From NCBI GenBank assembly GCA_964525995.1, contig CAZGIM010000002.1, positions 186,001-250,000 on the forward strand: a DNA stretch of 64,000 nucleotides. The letters are read 5' to 3'. Of the stretch, positions 7,290 to 15,133 are shown one piece after another. Below the pieces are notes generated by a model. It saw only the letters and a list, made by a program, of their open reading frames with translations, ran no database searches and was not told the origin of the DNA. Source of the stretch: CAIVAT01 sp964525995 (GTDB taxonomy: Bacteria > Bacteroidota > Bacteroidia > Bacteroidales > FEN-979). Position numbers and translations under genes: made by a program. Every line of letters begins with the position of its first letter. Positions within the stretch are counted from its first letter, which is position 1.

Positions 7290-9239
7290 ATGCTGAATCA
7301 TAGGTTAGAAAAGGAGAAACCGAGAATTCTTTTTGCCGAGGATGTGCTGATCCACCACAAAATGGCCGAGGAAATTCTTCGCACGGAACATATTGAATTC
7401 GAATCGGTTCTGGTCGATAACCGGAATGATTTTATCAAAGCGCTTGACGAGTTTTGTCCCGATCTGGTAATTACTGATTATATGATGCCAGGATTCAACG
7501 GTATGGATGTCATTCATATGACGCTTAACCACGATCCCACGCTTCCCGTTATTATCCTCACGGGATCGATCAGTGAAGAGGTGGCTGTTGAGTGTATGCG
7601 GCAAGGGGCTATCAACTATGTTTTGAAAGAAAATCTCATCCGGCTTCCCTTTGCCGTAAACGAAGCCCTTACAAAAAAGAATGCGCTCATTGAGAAGTCC
7701 AGGGCCATACAGGCGCTGACCGAAAGCGAATCAAAGCTGCAGACCATTACTCATGCGGCCGGTGATGGTATTGTGATGATGGATGATCAGGGCAAAATTT
7801 CTTTCTGGAATCCTGCAGCGGAACGGATTTTCGGCTACCGGGAAGATGAAGCGATCGGAAAAAATTTACATACCCTGATTGCTCCACCCGAATTTTACCG
7901 GGAATTCTCTGAAAACTTTCATGCTTTCCGGGAAACCGGAAAAGGAACTGCCATTGGTCAGGCCCGCGAACTGGAAGCCATTAAAAAGGATGGCAGCCGA
8001 TTTTTTATCTTACTGAACCTGTCGGCTGTAAAGATTAATGAAGGATGGCATTCAGTAGGGATCATTTCCGACATTACCGTCCGCAGAAAAGAAGCGCAGG
8101 AACTTCTTGCCGCCAAGCAGCGGGTTGAAGCAAGCGACCGGCTCAAAACGGCATTTATCAACAATATTTCGCATGAAGTCCGGACACCGCTGAACGGAAT
8201 CATCGGATTTGCCGATCTGGTGTCGCAACCCGACATTCCAGATCAGGAGAAGAGAAGCTATTTTTCCATGATCAAGTCAAGCAGCAAAAGGCTTCTCGAT
8301 ACCATGACCAGCTACATGGATATCTCCATGATCGTGACCGGAAACATGCAGATGCAAAAGAAATTATTTGATTTGAATCAGTTGTTACAATCCTTATACA
8401 ACCAATTCCTGCCAGCATGTGAAATTAAAAAGATCGATCTGACTCTTAAGATACCGGAAACCGGCAGCTCCTTTATGATTGATTCTGATCCGGCATTTTT
8501 TACCAAAATCCTTTCACATCTGCTTGAAAATGCATTGAAGTTCACTTCCGCCGGCTCTATCGTTATGGGATATGCCAAAACACGCTCCTCGATTAATTTC
8601 TTTGTGAAAGATACCGGAATTGGAATCAGCAGGGAAATTCAACCACGCATTTTCGATTTTTTCATGCAGGAGGAGGATACACAAACACGCGGTTTCGACG
8701 GAAGCGGACTGGGATTGTCCATTGTTCGAGGTTTAATTAATCTGCTGGGCGGAGAGGTGGTTCTAAAATCGGAGAAAGGAGTGGGATCTACTTTCTTTTT
8801 CACCATCCCTTATCAGGTATCCCAGAAAATCCAGCATCCGGAGCATAAGATGAAACCGGTCGTTCAATCTGCTGAAAAGCCAGTCATACTGATTGCCGAG
8901 GATGATGAAGCTAATTATATGTTTTTGAATACCTTATTGAAAAGAAAAGGATATAAAACCCTTTGGGCATCAAATGGGAAATTGGCAGTCGCGATGTGCT
9001 CCGAACGTGCTGATATCGGTCTGATCCTGATGGATATCAAGATGCCAGAGATGGACGGACTTACGGCTACCCGGCTTATAAAATCCCAAAAGCCCCGTAT
9101 CGGAATCATTGCTGTGACAGCCTTTGCCATGAGCGGCGATGAACAGAAAGCGCTTGAGGCAGGTTGCGATGATTATATTCCAAAGCCGATTATAGAGGAG
9201 AGCCTCCTCCAAAAGATCCGAAACCAAATTCCGGGATAG
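7290..9239 (+). CDS. Hybrid sensor histidine kinase, REC-PAS-HisKA-HATPase-REC
   Basis: The N-terminal receiver has phospho-acceptor Asp63 in VITDYMMPG. A PAS domain follows (about 145-270, with GDGIVMMDDQGKISFWNPAA). The HisKA phospho-His is about His295 in NNISHEVRTPLNG. The HATPase has the N box LENALKF, DTGIGIS and GSGLGLSIV. The second receiver has Asp582 in LILMDIKMPEMDG. There is no membrane segment, so it acts in the cytoplasm and takes input through its own first receiver or PAS ligand. It faces the hydrogenase-MCP gene tail to tail, with 5 bases between stops. Its two receivers suggest a phosphorelay linked to the neighbouring chemosensory genes, but a direct partner is not proved. 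Confidence 0.93.
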   Translation: MLNHRLEKEKPRILFAEDVLIHHKMAEEILRTEHIEFESVLVDNRNDFIKALDEFCPDLVITDYMMPGFNGMDVIHMTLNHDPTLPVIILTGSISEEVAVECMRQGAINYVLKENLIRLPFAVNEALTKKNALIEKSRAIQALTESESKLQTITHAAGDGIVMMDDQGKISFWNPAAERIFGYREDEAIGKNLHTLIAPPEFYREFSENFHAFRETGKGTAIGQARELEAIKKDGSRFFILLNLSAVKINEGWHSVGIISDITVRRKEAQELLAAKQRVEASDRLKTAFINNISHEVRTPLNGIIGFADLVSQPDIPDQEKRSYFSMIKSSSKRLLDTMTSYMDISMIVTGNMQMQKKLFDLNQLLQSLYNQFLPACEIKKIDLTLKIPETGSSFMIDSDPAFFTKILSHLLENALKFTSAGSIVMGYAKTRSSINFFVKDTGIGISREIQPRIFDFFMQEEDTQTRGFDGSGLGLSIVRGLINLLGGEVVLKSEKGVGSTFFFTIPYQVSQKIQHPEHKMKPVVQSAEKPVILIAEDDEANYMFLNTLLKRKGYKTLWASNGKLAVAMCSERADIGLILMDIKMPEMDGLTATRLIKSQKPRIGIIAVTAFAMSGDEQKALEAGCDDYIPKPIIEESLLQKIRNQIPG

Positions 9240-9244
9240 TTCGG

Positions 9245-11068
9245 TCAATCTTTGAACGCCATCAGGGCCATCGACTTGGTATGCAGCTCGGCAAAGGAAG
9301 CAGAGAGGCTTTCGATAGCTGTTGAGACCTCTTTCGACATCTCGTTGGTTTTGTTGAACTCTTCACTGGCTTTGTGGATATTAAGGATGATCTTTTCGAA
9401 AAGATGCTCAATTTCGACAAGGTAGGGTCTGATCTTATTCGCTTCCTTATTGGAATCATAGGCAAGACGCTTCACTTCGGAAGCTACGATACCGAATCCT
9501 TTACCCGTGCTTCCGGCTTTTGCTGCTTCAATGGCAGCATTGACTGAAAGTACCTTGGTTTGTTGTGAGAGTTCGTTAAGGGTCTCGGCAATCGTATCAA
9601 AATCGCGAATCAGGCCCGCATTTTCACGGATCATGGTATTCAAACCCGAAAACTCCTTGTTCAGGGCATCCGACATGGAATGAAGGCGGGTTGTAATGGT
9701 CCGGATGGTATCGGAATTAGTGGCAAGGTCGGTAACAGTACCCGTTATCGTTTCGGCCGTGTTAAGGATGAGCGACCGGGTGAAATAGTGACAGTTCTCA
9801 GGTTTGTTAAGTCCGTTGTAAATAGCTACAGCCATTTGTTCACAACTGCCATAGCCGCACGAGGAGCAATTATAATGATCGGTATCGGAGAATTTGTTCA
9901 TCCTTCGGAAAATCGTATCGAAATCCCGGGGTCCCGGGTAACTGATGGTGTTGTTGTCGTGGTGATTTACGTAATTCCGGCGGTAAAGTTTTTCATCATA
10001 GTATTGATCCAATACCCGGTGCAGCCGCCGTTTCCCCTGCCATCTTTGAACCGGACTTCCGGTTCCATATTTTTCCTGCACCTCCTTATTGCGCTTTTCA
10101 ACATAATGCTCGATCAAATCGGGCGATTCATGCCGGTTGAGGGTGCCGGGGCCTCCGTTACAGCCCATCTCGCAATTCAGGCAGTCGATCAGAAAGGGTG
10201 CAAACCCCTTTTCAATCATCATCGGAAGTTTTTTTAAATATTCATAAACGATGGTTGGACCCTCTATTTTCCGGGTGCGATTGATCAGATCGGGATTATC
10301 TCTGACCGCCGTCCGAAGCAATCCGCCCGGAGTCGAAAACAACACCGCTCTTTCAGCAGGCGGATTATCGAATTCAACTTCAGGGAAATCGGCTAACGTG
10401 ATTTTATTCCTGGTCAGATATTCGTTCAGATATTTCATAGTTATGGTATAGTCGCCCAGCATCAGTTCTTCGAATTCACGACGTTTGGCAGCACAGGGGG
10501 CAATGAAAACAAATTTGTGATCGCGATAATCCTTGTAAAATTCGCGAACCATCTTGATGGTATGCATCACGGGACTGTCGGCCGGGGCCAGGTAGGGGAT
10601 GAGTTCAGGCTGGTACAATTCAATGTAGGTAACGATGGCCGGACAGGGTTGAGAGATGATGGTATCGGGATGGTGTTTCCCGGCATATTCGAGGTATGAT
10701 TTTATGGTCAGCTCGGCGCCGAAACTTACATCAAACACAGCCTTTATCCCTATTTTTTTAAGGAACCCGTTCAATCTGAGGTACTGATCCCTGAAATTCG
10801 CGGCGGCCGAAGGAGCCACCACGGCAACCATAGGCACTCCCTGCTCCAGATCGCGGAAAAAAACATCGGTGTCGTCCAGGTATTTACGGGCATCATGGGT
10901 ACAGGCATCAATGCAACTTCCACAGGCAATACACATATCGGAATTCACGGAGACATGGTTCTTGCTTCCGTCGTTACAGAATTTTACCGGACATACCGTA
11001 ATACAGGCATGACAGTTGACACATTTTTCCTGATCAACTTCAATTACCGGAATAAGTTTGGTTCGCAT
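9245..11068 (-). CDS. Soluble chemoreceptor: sensory-type [FeFe]-hydrogenase domain fused to MCP signalling domain
   Basis: Domains in order: two 4Fe-4S ferredoxin motifs (Cys16/19/22/26 and Cys46/49/52/56); a [FeFe]-hydrogenase catalytic-like domain (about 75-310); an Fe-S domain CSSCGYGSCEQM plus Cys426 (PF04060-like); and an MCP signalling hairpin with tip VNAAIEAAKAGSTGKGFG (about 509-526). All four H-cluster cysteine ligands appear present: Cys142 (SQPCP), Cys192 (APCAAK), Cys299 and Cys303 (NCEMGC). Lys195 is also kept. The proton-shuttle Cys of TSCCP is replaced by Pro141. The design suggests a redox or H2 sensor that signals to CheA, not an H2-turnover enzyme. There are no membrane segments. 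It has its own promoter and is transcribed away from the CheW operon. Confidence 0.9.
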   Translation of the reverse strand: MRTKLIPVIEVDQEKCVNCHACITVCPVKFCNDGSKNHVSVNSDMCIACGSCIDACTHDARKYLDDTDVFFRDLEQGVPMVAVVAPSAAANFRDQYLRLNGFLKKIGIKAVFDVSFGAELTIKSYLEYAGKHHPDTIISQPCPAIVTYIELYQPELIPYLAPADSPVMHTIKMVREFYKDYRDHKFVFIAPCAAKRREFEELMLGDYTITMKYLNEYLTRNKITLADFPEVEFDNPPAERAVLFSTPGGLLRTAVRDNPDLINRTRKIEGPTIVYEYLKKLPMMIEKGFAPFLIDCLNCEMGCNGGPGTLNRHESPDLIEHYVEKRNKEVQEKYGTGSPVQRWQGKRRLHRVLDQYYDEKLYRRNYVNHHDNNTISYPGPRDFDTIFRRMNKFSDTDHYNCSSCGYGSCEQMAVAIYNGLNKPENCHYFTRSLILNTAETITGTVTDLATNSDTIRTITTRLHSMSDALNKEFSGLNTMIRENAGLIRDFDTIAETLNELSQQTKVLSVNAAIEAAKAGSTGKGFGIVASEVKRLAYDSNKEANKIRPYLVEIEHLFEKIILNIHKASEEFNKTNEMSKEVSTAIESLSASFAELHTKSMALMAFKD

Positions 11069-11084
11069 AGATTTGAAATATAGG

Positions 11085-11092
11085 CAAAGTTA
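11085..11092 (-). promoter_or_regulatory. Promoter -7 box for the hydrogenase-MCP gene
   Basis: TAACTTTG on the minus strand fits TAnnTTTG and lies 17 bases before the start codon at 11068, giving a very short leader. No convincing -33 element is visible. Confidence 0.5.
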
Positions 11093-11124
11093 AAATCATC
11101 AGCATTATAATGACAGGTTTTCCT

Positions 11125-11132
11125 TATCTTTA
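11125..11132 (+). promoter_or_regulatory. Weak candidate -7 box for the che operon
   Basis: TATCTTTA matches seven of eight positions' worth of the TAnnTTTG pattern (last base differs) and lies 22 bases before the CheW start at 11154. It is divergent from the hydrogenase-MCP promoter, which is 33 bases away. Confidence 0.3.
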
Positions 11133-11153
11133 ACGAAAATTTTTCGGTGGCTC

Positions 11154-11624
11154 ATGCAAAACAACGAAATATTCGGATTTCAGATAGATCATCAGCGATA
11201 CGCATTCCCGTTGTATACCGTTGACAGGGTATTGCAGGCTACTTCGTTGATTACGATCCCCAATGCCCCTTCCCTGATTCATGGGGTAATCGACTATTAC
11301 GGGACTCTTATTCCGGTCGTTAACCTCAGAAAAAGACTCAATTTACCCGACCGGTCGATCGGAATCAATGACTATTTTATTGTTATTGATACACCCAAAC
11401 GAAAGCTGGCAGTTGTCATCGATGATGTGGATGATGTGATTATACCGGCTGAATCCAATATTATTCCTTCGTCCAATCTGGATCCCTCTTTGGAACCTCA
11501 TTCGATCTGCCGCATCGACGACGGTCTGATCCTGATTTACGATATGGAAAGGTTGTTATCGGATGAGGATGACCTGGTGATACAGAAGGCGCTTGACAAA
11601 GTAACAACACATCCAACGATATGA
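11154..11624 (+). CDS. cheW: CheW-like coupling protein 1
   Basis: A single CheW domain of 156 residues (FGFQIDHQRYAFPLYTVDRV, then GVIDYYGTLIPVVNLRKRL, and VVIDDVDDVI). CheW docks receptors to the kinase CheA. It is the first gene of the seven-gene chemosensory operon and its stop overlaps the CheR start by 4 bases (ATGA). A second, more diverged CheW-like protein follows CheR. Two CheW genes flanking a CheR-TPR gene is the arrangement seen in Wsp-type systems (wspB-C-D). Confidence 0.93.
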   Translation: MQNNEIFGFQIDHQRYAFPLYTVDRVLQATSLITIPNAPSLIHGVIDYYGTLIPVVNLRKRLNLPDRSIGINDYFIVIDTPKRKLAVVIDDVDDVIIPAESNIIPSSNLDPSLEPHSICRIDDGLILIYDMERLLSDEDDLVIQKALDKVTTHPTI

Positions 11625-13087
11625 TTTCGAGGCAACTGTTGCAGGAAGTTAGTTCCCTGGTTGCCAATCTGTTAGGTTGGGATCTCTACCATCATCGGCT
11701 GTCGGACCTGAAGCGCGGACTTACGGCAACAGCAGCAGAGCTGGGTGTCGGTGACACGCCTGAAAAGATCGAACGATGGATTCAGACCACACGGTGGTCC
11801 CAACGTGAGTTAGACATCCTCTCTTCGCATCTTACCGTCGGCGAAACCTACTTCTTCAGGGAACAAGCCAGCCTGAAAGCTTTTCAGTTACAGGTTATTC
11901 CCGAAATCATGAACCGTCGCAGAGGTAGCAGGCAGTTTATAAGACTCTGGAGTGCAGGCTGTTGCAGCGGAGAGGAGCCATATACCCTTGCCATCCTTCT
12001 GAATCAGGAATTTTTGGATATGAAGGATTGGAATGTTCACCTGCTGGGAACCGACGTTAATCAGTCGTTCCTTGAAAAAGCGAGGAAGGGTGACTATACC
12101 CAATGGTCGTTCAGAGAGACTCCTCACTATATTCAGCAGAAATACTTTTCGGAAAAGGATGGAATCTGGAGCATCGATGCCAAAATCAAGCGGATGGTGA
12201 AGTTCAGCGCACTCAACCTGGCCGACGATCTGTACCCTTCGGCGGCAACGGAAACCCTGAACATGGATGTAATTTTCTGCCGTAATGTCCTGATGTACTT
12301 TACACCCGTCCAGATCAAACAGGTGGTTAAACGATTCTATAATTCCCTGAACGACTCAGGGTGGCTGGTTACCAGCGCCGTTGAATTAAACGACCAGTAT
12401 TTTGGGGAATTTGAAACCATTAAATTCGATTCCTGCATTCTCTACCATAAAAGTAAGGTGAAACCACAACTTGTCGTCTCAAGAGATGCAACCAGGAACG
12501 CACCCAGGCAGGTCCGATCCGGATCAAAGACTTTGAAAACAGTCAGACCTCCGGTTACATCCGGGAATTCGGCTAACCATAGACCAAATCCGGAAGAGAA
12601 GCCGAAAATGGCTGCTGAACGGGCTAAGGAACTCTTCAGCCAGGGAAAATATGAACAATGCATCGTACTTTGCGGATCAGAATTGAACAAATCACCGGGC
12701 CAACCCGACCTGATCCTTTTGACCGTACAGTCGATGGCCAACCTCGGCAAACTTGACCAAGCCCATGAATGGGCAGAAAAGCTAAGAACCAGCCCGAACG
12801 TAAAGGCGGAGCATCTTTACCTTTACGCTCATATCCTTTTGGAAAAAAATGATTTCGAGGAGGCTCTGAAAAACCTCAAAAGAGCATTATATTTGAATCC
12901 CCATCACGTGATGTGCCACTTTTTATTAGGGAATATTTATACAAGGCTTGATAATAAACCAGCAGGAATGAAACACTATCAGAATGTCAGGGATTTATTG
13001 GCATCATACCAGGCTGATGATCTGGTGCCGGATTCGGAAGGATTGACTGCAGGGAGGCTGGAAACCATCGTAGAATCCTTAAAATAA
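11621..13087 (+). CDS. cheR: CheR-type receptor methyltransferase with C-terminal TPR repeats
   Basis: The N-terminal half (about 1-280) is a CheR methyltransferase, with LWSAGCCSGEEPYTLAIL as the S-adenosylmethionine site and DVIFCRNVLMYF near the end of the fold. A Pro-rich linker (about 280-330) leads to TPR repeats (about 330-480), including YEQCIVLCGSELNKSPG and FEEALKNLKRALYLNPHH. It methylates glutamates of the MCPs. TPR-carrying CheR proteins are typical of alternative-function systems such as WspC and FrzF. The total of 488 residues is much longer than a simple CheR (about 280). Confidence 0.94.
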   Translation: MISRQLLQEVSSLVANLLGWDLYHHRLSDLKRGLTATAAELGVGDTPEKIERWIQTTRWSQRELDILSSHLTVGETYFFREQASLKAFQLQVIPEIMNRRRGSRQFIRLWSAGCCSGEEPYTLAILLNQEFLDMKDWNVHLLGTDVNQSFLEKARKGDYTQWSFRETPHYIQQKYFSEKDGIWSIDAKIKRMVKFSALNLADDLYPSAATETLNMDVIFCRNVLMYFTPVQIKQVVKRFYNSLNDSGWLVTSAVELNDQYFGEFETIKFDSCILYHKSKVKPQLVVSRDATRNAPRQVRSGSKTLKTVRPPVTSGNSANHRPNPEEKPKMAAERAKELFSQGKYEQCIVLCGSELNKSPGQPDLILLTVQSMANLGKLDQAHEWAEKLRTSPNVKAEHLYLYAHILLEKNDFEEALKNLKRALYLNPHHVMCHFLLGNIYTRLDNKPAGMKHYQNVRDLLASYQADDLVPDSEGLTAGRLETIVESLK

Positions 13088-13094
13088 TACGGTA

Positions 13095-13610
13095 ATGGCC
13101 AGAGATCCCCGGGAACTTTTACAAAAACGCGCCCAAATGATTGCAAGGCGGCCGGCCGAAACCGAAGAAGCCTCAAGTACTATCATGGTGGTTGAATTTT
13201 TACTTTTCCCTGAATGGTATGCCGTTGATACCTCTTTTGTTACCGAAGTACTCCCGCTCAGGAATATGACTTCGCTACCGGGGACTCCACCTTTTGTGGT
13301 AGGAATCATGAACTTAAGAGGGAAAATTATTTCGATCCTGAATCTTAAATCCTTCTTCAACCTTCCACAAAAAGGATTGTCGGCACAGAACAGGGTCATA
13401 GTCCTCAAACATCAGGCGATGGAATTCGGAATTGTGACCGACGACATATCGTCCACCCGGACCATTAAACTCGAAACACTCAGCAAACCACCGGCATCCC
13501 TTCATAACGCGGGGACGGCATATATCCAGGGAGTTACTCCAAAAGGCGTGATTTTGCTGAATGCTAAAGCGCTCCTGACTTCGAACGCCATCATTATTAA
13601 CCAGAAATAA
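13095..13610 (+). CDS. cheW: CheW-like coupling protein 2
   Basis: A CheW domain of about 140 residues after a short charged N-terminal extension (LLQKRAQMIARRPAE). Motifs are FLLFPEWYAVDTSFVTEVLP, GIMNLRGKIISILNLKSFF and VTDDISSTR. It starts 7 bases after the CheR stop and ends 21 bases before the MCP. It should couple a different receptor, or form part of a mixed array with CheW 1. The pairing of one CheW with the membrane MCP and the other with the soluble hydrogenase-MCP is a reasonable guess only. Confidence 0.92.
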   Translation: MARDPRELLQKRAQMIARRPAETEEASSTIMVVEFLLFPEWYAVDTSFVTEVLPLRNMTSLPGTPPFVVGIMNLRGKIISILNLKSFFNLPQKGLSAQNRVIVLKHQAMEFGIVTDDISSTRTIKLETLSKPPASLHNAGTAYIQGVTPKGVILLNAKALLTSNAIIINQK

Positions 13611-13631
13611 GCTATCAACAGAGGAGACAAT

Positions 13632-15125
13632 ATGAAATCATTATCCAGGACCTCATCCCGAATTAAACTTATTATCGGTTTTGTTTTAATCTTGTCAGCA
13701 ATCATCGCCATCCAGGTTATCAATTTTATCGGGATTCAACAGATGAAAAAATCGCAAACCATGCTGATAGCCTCTTTTCAGACCTCACAATCGCTGTTGA
13801 GTCTGCGGAATGAAGAAAACCGCATCCGGGTGTTGGCTCTTGAAATGATCCTGACCCGCAGCCAGGAGGATCGCGATGCCCACATCATGGAAATCAGACA
13901 AAGGATTGGTTTGGTTGATGAGGCTATTGTAACGATTCAAAAACACCTCGCAGACGACCGTGAAGCAAGTGATAAATTTGGTGAAATCATGAATCTCCTG
14001 AAGACATTCCGATCGAACCGCGAGAAGCAACTGATCCTGATCAACCAGGGAAAAACCGACCAGGCCCTCGACTTTGCCCTGACAGTTCAGAATCCTTTCT
14101 ACGAATCGATCCAGTCGAAAATGAGCGTCCTCGAGCAGATATTATCGGAACAAAATGAAACTATCCGCGGGCAAAATGAAGCGCTCACCACCCGCATCGT
14201 TACCTTCCTGGGAATCCTGGGCAGCATAATCATCCTGATTTCACTGGCATTCATTATCTGGACATTCCGGCTCCTGCACAATTTATCACTTGAGATAAAA
14301 ACAGGTGTCAACATTTTAGGAACCTCGGCCGCTGAAATCCTTACTACGGTCAATGAAGTCTCAACCGGAGCGACTGAAACAGCAACAGCGGTTTCAGAAA
14401 CCACAACCACTATTGAGGAGATCAGGCAAACTGCCCTGCTCGCAACACAGAGAGCTCAGGCCGTATTAGAGAGTTCGAGAAAGGCCTCTGAAGCTGCTGA
14501 AAATGGCAAAGAGTCTGTTCAACAAACAATTGAAGGAATGGATCGCATCAATCAGCAGATGAATCTTATAGCCGAAAGTGTGGTTAAATTATCAGAACAG
14601 AACAGATCGATCGGGGAGATCACTGCATCAGTAAACGATATTGCCGACCAGTCGAACCTGCTGGCGGTTAATGCGGCCATCGAGGCTGCAAAGGCGGGTG
14701 AACAGGGGAGGGGATTCGCGGTAGTTGCTCAGGAGATCAGGAGCCTTGCCGAACAATCGAAGCAGGCAACAAACCAGGTTAAAGAGATTCTGACAGAGAT
14801 CCAAAAAGCCGTGAACATGGCAGTCATGGCCACCGAACAGGGTTCCAAGGCCGTGGAACAGGGCAATAAACTGTCACGGCAGAGCGGCGAGATGATCGAT
14901 ATCTTAGCCGAAAGCGTGAATGATGCTGTTCAGTCGGTGATCCAAATCAGCACCTCGAGCCAGCAACAAATGGCGGGAATGGATCAGATTGTTCCTGCCA
15001 TGGAGAACATCAAGCAGGCAAGCGAACAGAATGTTGTCGGTACCCGGCAGACTCAGAATGCAGCACAGACACTGAATGAATTGGGTCAAAATTTAAAAAA
15101 GATCATCTTAAAATATAATATTTGA
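13632..15125 (+). CDS. Membrane methyl-accepting chemotaxis protein
   Basis: A 497-residue MCP with TM1 at about residues 14-36, a four-helix-bundle-type sensor region (about 37-190), TM2 at about 190-212 (FLGILGSIIILISLAFIIW), then a long coiled-coil signalling domain. The hairpin tip is LLAVNAAIEAAKAGEQGRGF. No typical HAMP domain is evident between TM2 and the signalling helices; TM2 runs almost directly into the coil. The sensor region is rich in Gln, Asn and Arg and carries no recognisable ligand motif. In the operon it replaces WspA, but lies after the second CheW rather than first. Confidence 0.93.
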   Translation: MKSLSRTSSRIKLIIGFVLILSAIIAIQVINFIGIQQMKKSQTMLIASFQTSQSLLSLRNEENRIRVLALEMILTRSQEDRDAHIMEIRQRIGLVDEAIVTIQKHLADDREASDKFGEIMNLLKTFRSNREKQLILINQGKTDQALDFALTVQNPFYESIQSKMSVLEQILSEQNETIRGQNEALTTRIVTFLGILGSIIILISLAFIIWTFRLLHNLSLEIKTGVNILGTSAAEILTTVNEVSTGATETATAVSETTTTIEEIRQTALLATQRAQAVLESSRKASEAAENGKESVQQTIEGMDRINQQMNLIAESVVKLSEQNRSIGEITASVNDIADQSNLLAVNAAIEAAKAGEQGRGFAVVAQEIRSLAEQSKQATNQVKEILTEIQKAVNMAVMATEQGSKAVEQGNKLSRQSGEMIDILAESVNDAVQSVIQISTSSQQQMAGMDQIVPAMENIKQASEQNVVGTRQTQNAAQTLNELGQNLKKIILKYNI

Positions 15126-15133
15126 TCACAGAT

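Noticed and set aside
9680..10237. Plus-strand open frame of 185 codons
   Set aside because: Lies opposite the hydrogenase-MCP gene, which has clear Fe-S and MCP motifs.
9245..11068. Metabolic H2-producing or -consuming hydrogenase
   Set aside because: The proton-shuttle Cys is replaced by Pro, there are no electron-partner subunits, and the C-terminus is a receptor signalling domain.
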